Positions 61,902 to 64,000 of a DNA stretch of 64,000 nucleotides are shown in pieces (position 1 is the first letter of the stretch; each line of letters opens with the position of its first letter). Location of the stretch: NCBI RefSeq assembly GCF_024623785.1, contig NZ_JANKBZ010000014.1, forward strand, positions 62,001-126,000. The letters are read 5' to 3'. A program made the translations under genes and the position numbers. Origin of the DNA: Archangium lipolyticum. GTDB taxonomy: Bacteria; Myxococcota; Myxococcia; Myxococcales; Myxococcaceae. The notes under the pieces were generated by a model, which worked only from the letters and a program-made list of their open reading frames with translations, did no database searches and had not been told where the DNA came from.

Positions 61902-62204
61902 CTAGTGGCCCTCGGGCTTCGACTTCCCGCAGGTCTTGTCGCAGGACTGGGTGCTGGACTGGAGCTTCTCCGCGCAGCGGTTCACACAGGTCCGGGTCTT
62001 CTCCTTCTCGGCATCCGTGGTCCCCGACTTCGGACAGGTCTCGACACACGCGTTCATGGCCGAGTTGGCCTTCATCAGGCACTGGCCCCTGCACTCATCC
62101 GGAGTCTGCTTGCCAGCCGCCGCGGCCGGCAGCGCCAGCAGCACTCCACCGACGAGCATCGCACCCCACCACGAGGTCTTCCTCACTCGATTCATGGCTC
62201 GCAC
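61902..62204 (-). CDS. secreted duplicated twin-CX3C protein
   Basis: 100 aa (ATG at 62195 is an alternative start). Signal peptide MNRVRKTSWWGAMLVGGVLLALPAAAAG. The mature ~65 residues carry four CX3C motifs: CRGQC, CVETC, CVNRC and CDKTC, arranged as two units, each CX3C-X10-CX3C, joined by 15 residues between Cys. Each unit is a likely helical hairpin tied by two disulfides, like the twin-CX3C fold of small Tim chaperones, though no homology to them is claimed. Periplasmic or secreted. Function unknown. Confidence 0.75.
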   Translation of the reverse strand: MRAMNRVRKTSWWGAMLVGGVLLALPAAAAGKQTPDECRGQCLMKANSAMNACVETCPKSGTTDAEKEKTRTCVNRCAEKLQSSTQSCDKTCGKSKPEGH

Positions 62205-62414
62205 ATCCTCCTGATGAAACGTTTGCCGCGAGGATAGGAGGGCACGCCCCCCTCAGGGAAGCGAACCGGCGGGAGAGGCCCTCGAGGAGCCACTCCCGCG
62301 CGGGTGAAGCGCTACTGCCCGCCCGTGGGAGCCTCGGTGTTGATCGCGTCGAACCGCACCGCGGAGCAGAAACCAACGGGCTGACATGGAGCGGCTCGGG
62401 GTAGAGTGACGCCC

Positions 62415-63800
62415 ATGGCCTCCATCCAGTTCCTCGGCGCGGCGGGCACCGTCACCGGCTCCAAGTTCCTCCTCGAGCACCAGGGCAAGAGGGTCCTCGT
62501 CGACTGCGGTCTCTTCCAGGGGCGCAAGGAGCTGCGCCAGCGCAACTGGCACGCCCTGCCCGTCCCCGCCCGGAGCCTCGACGCCATCGTCCTCACGCAC
62601 GCCCACATCGATCACACGGGCGGCCTGCCCCGCGTGGTGCGTGACGGCTTCCACGGGCCCGTCTACTGCACCTCGGGCACGAGGGACCTGTCCGCGCTGC
62701 TCCTCCCGGACTCGGCGCACCTCCAGGAGGAAGAGGCCCGCTACGCCAACAAGGAGGGCTACTCGAAGCACCGCCCCGCCCTCCCCCTCTACTCGGTGGA
62801 GGACGCGCAGCGCGCGCTGAAGCTCTTCGAGACCTTCGGCTACGAGCGCACCCGGGAGATCCTCCCCGGCATCACCCTCACCTTCTACCGGGCGGGCCAC
62901 ATCCTGGGCTCGGCGGTGTGCGTGTTCCACCTGGAGCGCACCAACCAGCGCGTGGTGTTCAGCGGCGATCTGGGCCGCTACCACGCACCCATCCTGAGGG
63001 ATCCTCAGACGGTCCGCTCGGCCACCACGCTCCTGGTGGAGAGCACCTACGGCGACCGCGAGCACGCGGAGACGCGCCCCGTGGACGCGCTGTGCGAGGC
63101 CGTGAACGCGGCCGTCGAGCGCAAGGGCATGGTCGTCATCCCCGCCTTCTCCATCGGGCGCACGCAGGAGCTGCTCTACCACCTGGGCAACCTGGAGCGG
63201 GCGCGGCGCATCCCGGAGCTGGATGTGTTCGTGGACTCGCCCATGGCGTGCGACGCCACGCCCATCTACCTGGCGCACGCGGAGGAGCATGATCTGGACA
63301 TGTCCGCCATCGTGGAGCGTGGTGGGTCTCCGCTGGCCACGAAGCGCACGCGCTTCATCACCTCGCCGAAGGAGAGCCAGCGGATCAACCAGTTCGAGGG
63401 CCCGGGCATCATCATCTCCGCCTCGGGCATGGCCACCGGGGGCCGCATCCTCCACCACCTGAAGCACCGGCTGCCGGATCCGCGCAACACGGTGCTCTTC
63501 GTGGGCTACCAGTCCGAGGGCTCGCGCGGCCGGCGCATGCTGGACGGCGAGAAGGAGATCAAGATCCACGGGCAGATGGTGCGGGTGGAGGCGGAGCTCC
63601 GCACGGTGAGCGGCTTCTCCGCGCACGCGGACTGGACGGAGATGCTGCGCTGGATGGACGGCTTCGAGGCCCCGCCGCGCCAGACACTGCTCGTCCACGG
63701 CGAGCCCTCGGCCCTTCAGGCGCTGAAGGGCCGCGTCGAGGCGCGCGGCTGGCCGGCCTACGTGCCCGGGTACATGGAGAAGGTCGAGCTGGCGGAGTAA
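62415..63800 (+). CDS. metallo-beta-lactamase/beta-CASP RNase-like protein
   Basis: 461 aa from the ATG at 62415 (MASIQFLGAAGTVTGSKFLLE). Metal-binding motifs: LTHAHIDHTGGLP (HxHxDH, about 60-72), AGHILGSAVCVFHLE (His), SGDLGRYHAPIL (Asp). The beta-CASP part contains ESTYGDREH, VVIPAFSIGRTQELLYHL, FVDSPMA, IIISASGMATGGRILHHLKHRLPDPRNTVLFVGYQSEGSRGRRM and the last TVSGFSAHADWTEML (SAHAD). This is the YSH1/CPSF-like 'RNA-specific ribonuclease' group (COG1236); it probably processes or degrades RNA. Cytoplasmic. Stands alone. Confidence 0.93.
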   Translation: MASIQFLGAAGTVTGSKFLLEHQGKRVLVDCGLFQGRKELRQRNWHALPVPARSLDAIVLTHAHIDHTGGLPRVVRDGFHGPVYCTSGTRDLSALLLPDSAHLQEEEARYANKEGYSKHRPALPLYSVEDAQRALKLFETFGYERTREILPGITLTFYRAGHILGSAVCVFHLERTNQRVVFSGDLGRYHAPILRDPQTVRSATTLLVESTYGDREHAETRPVDALCEAVNAAVERKGMVVIPAFSIGRTQELLYHLGNLERARRIPELDVFVDSPMACDATPIYLAHAEEHDLDMSAIVERGGSPLATKRTRFITSPKESQRINQFEGPGIIISASGMATGGRILHHLKHRLPDPRNTVLFVGYQSEGSRGRRMLDGEKEIKIHGQMVRVEAELRTVSGFSAHADWTEMLRWMDGFEAPPRQTLLVHGEPSALQALKGRVEARGWPAYVPGYMEKVELAE

Positions 63801-63818
63801 GACCTTCTCCCCGCCCTC

Positions 63819-64000
63819 TCACTCGCCCCGGACGTAGGTGCGGGTCGTCCCGCCCTGCTCGGCGATGGTGAGGGCCGGCTTGCCATTGGGGTCCGTGGTC
63901 GGGTTCACGGTCCACGTCAGGACGCCGATGTTCGGAGTGAAGTCCGCGTTCGACGAGGGGCTGCAGAAGTTCTCGCGGCGGCCGATCTTGAACTCCGGCG
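63819..64000 (-). CDS. unidentified protein, C-terminal fragment
   Basis: The window ends inside this gene. The frame ending in TGA at 63819-63821 reads PEFKIGRRENFCSPSSNADF, then TPNIGVLTWTVNP, then TIAEQGGTTRTYVRGE. The composition is soluble and beta-rich, with one Cys, like the end of a secreted or lipoprotein domain. No family was recognised. It converges on the beta-CASP gene (18-bp gap). Confidence 0.55.
   Translation of the reverse strand, partial: PEFKIGRRENFCSPSSNADFTPNIGVLTWTVNPTTDPNGKPALTIAEQGGTTRTYVRGE

Overview
The window is GC-rich DNA (third codon positions almost always G or C) that reads as a chromosomal segment of a myxobacterium, most likely Myxococcales/Cystobacterineae (Archangium/Cystobacter/Myxococcus relatives). 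Three things point there: a DUF2378/TIGR02265 protein (30842-31459), a family described as a myxobacterial paralogous family; a minor-pilin/PilY1 operon that carries a TfcP-type cytochrome c (41190-49036); and several Kelch-, Cys-rich and ferritin-like lipoproteins. No rRNA, intact tRNA, CRISPR array, prophage or complete insertion sequence was seen.

Region by region. 1-5300: end of an SLC13 transporter, an AraC regulator with an Mpo1-like protein, a lipoprotein, a glycosyltransferase remnant, a small STAS-like protein, a tRNA-3'-end-like scar, a DUF1801/DUF4287/SRPBCC fusion and a bestrophin. 5500-14600: a PEP-mutase-family enzyme divergent from a MocR regulator, a DHFR-fold reductase, a class II DAHP synthase, a GT1 glycosyltransferase preceded by an orphan class II lanthipeptide precursor gene, a SolA-like flavin amine oxidase and a MauG-like di-haem protein. 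14700-21600: an oxidative cluster (Baeyer-Villiger monooxygenase, TetR regulator with two palindromic operators, cytochrome P450, dienelactone hydrolase), a frameshifted ankyrin gene and a SnoaL/MarR divergent pair. 21700-31500: RluA-type pseudouridine synthase, Tat-exported intradiol dioxygenase, small membrane proteins and lipoproteins, an M19 dipeptidase, and a three-gene membrane/DUF4129/DUF4350 operon.

31500-37200 is an MFP-RND-TolC efflux operon on the minus strand with a well-formed inverted-repeat operator. 37400-41000 holds a Kelch lipoprotein, a ferritin-like lipoprotein and a GlcD-type oxidase. 41190-49036 is the type IVa pilus tip/priming operon pilX-tfcP-pilY1-pilV-pilW-fimU. It converges on a five-gene polysaccharide operon (deacetylase, Wzx flippase, acyltransferase, two glycosyltransferases; 49040-54621, minus strand) that has a good sigma-54-type promoter candidate. 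55141-60554 is a compact cytochrome c maturation operon ccmABCDEFG, with ccmH/I absent locally. The end holds a zinc-ribbon membrane protein, a duplicated twin-CX3C secreted protein, a beta-CASP metallo-beta-lactamase protein and the C-terminus of an unidentified protein.

The points most worth following up are the orphan lanthipeptide precursor next to a glycosyltransferase, the haem-ligand pattern of the TfcP homologue, the duplicated CX3C protein, an 88-91 bp dispersed hairpin repeat that supplies the C-terminus of one protein, and several clean operator/promoter candidates. Identifications rest on motif recognition by eye; no database search was run.
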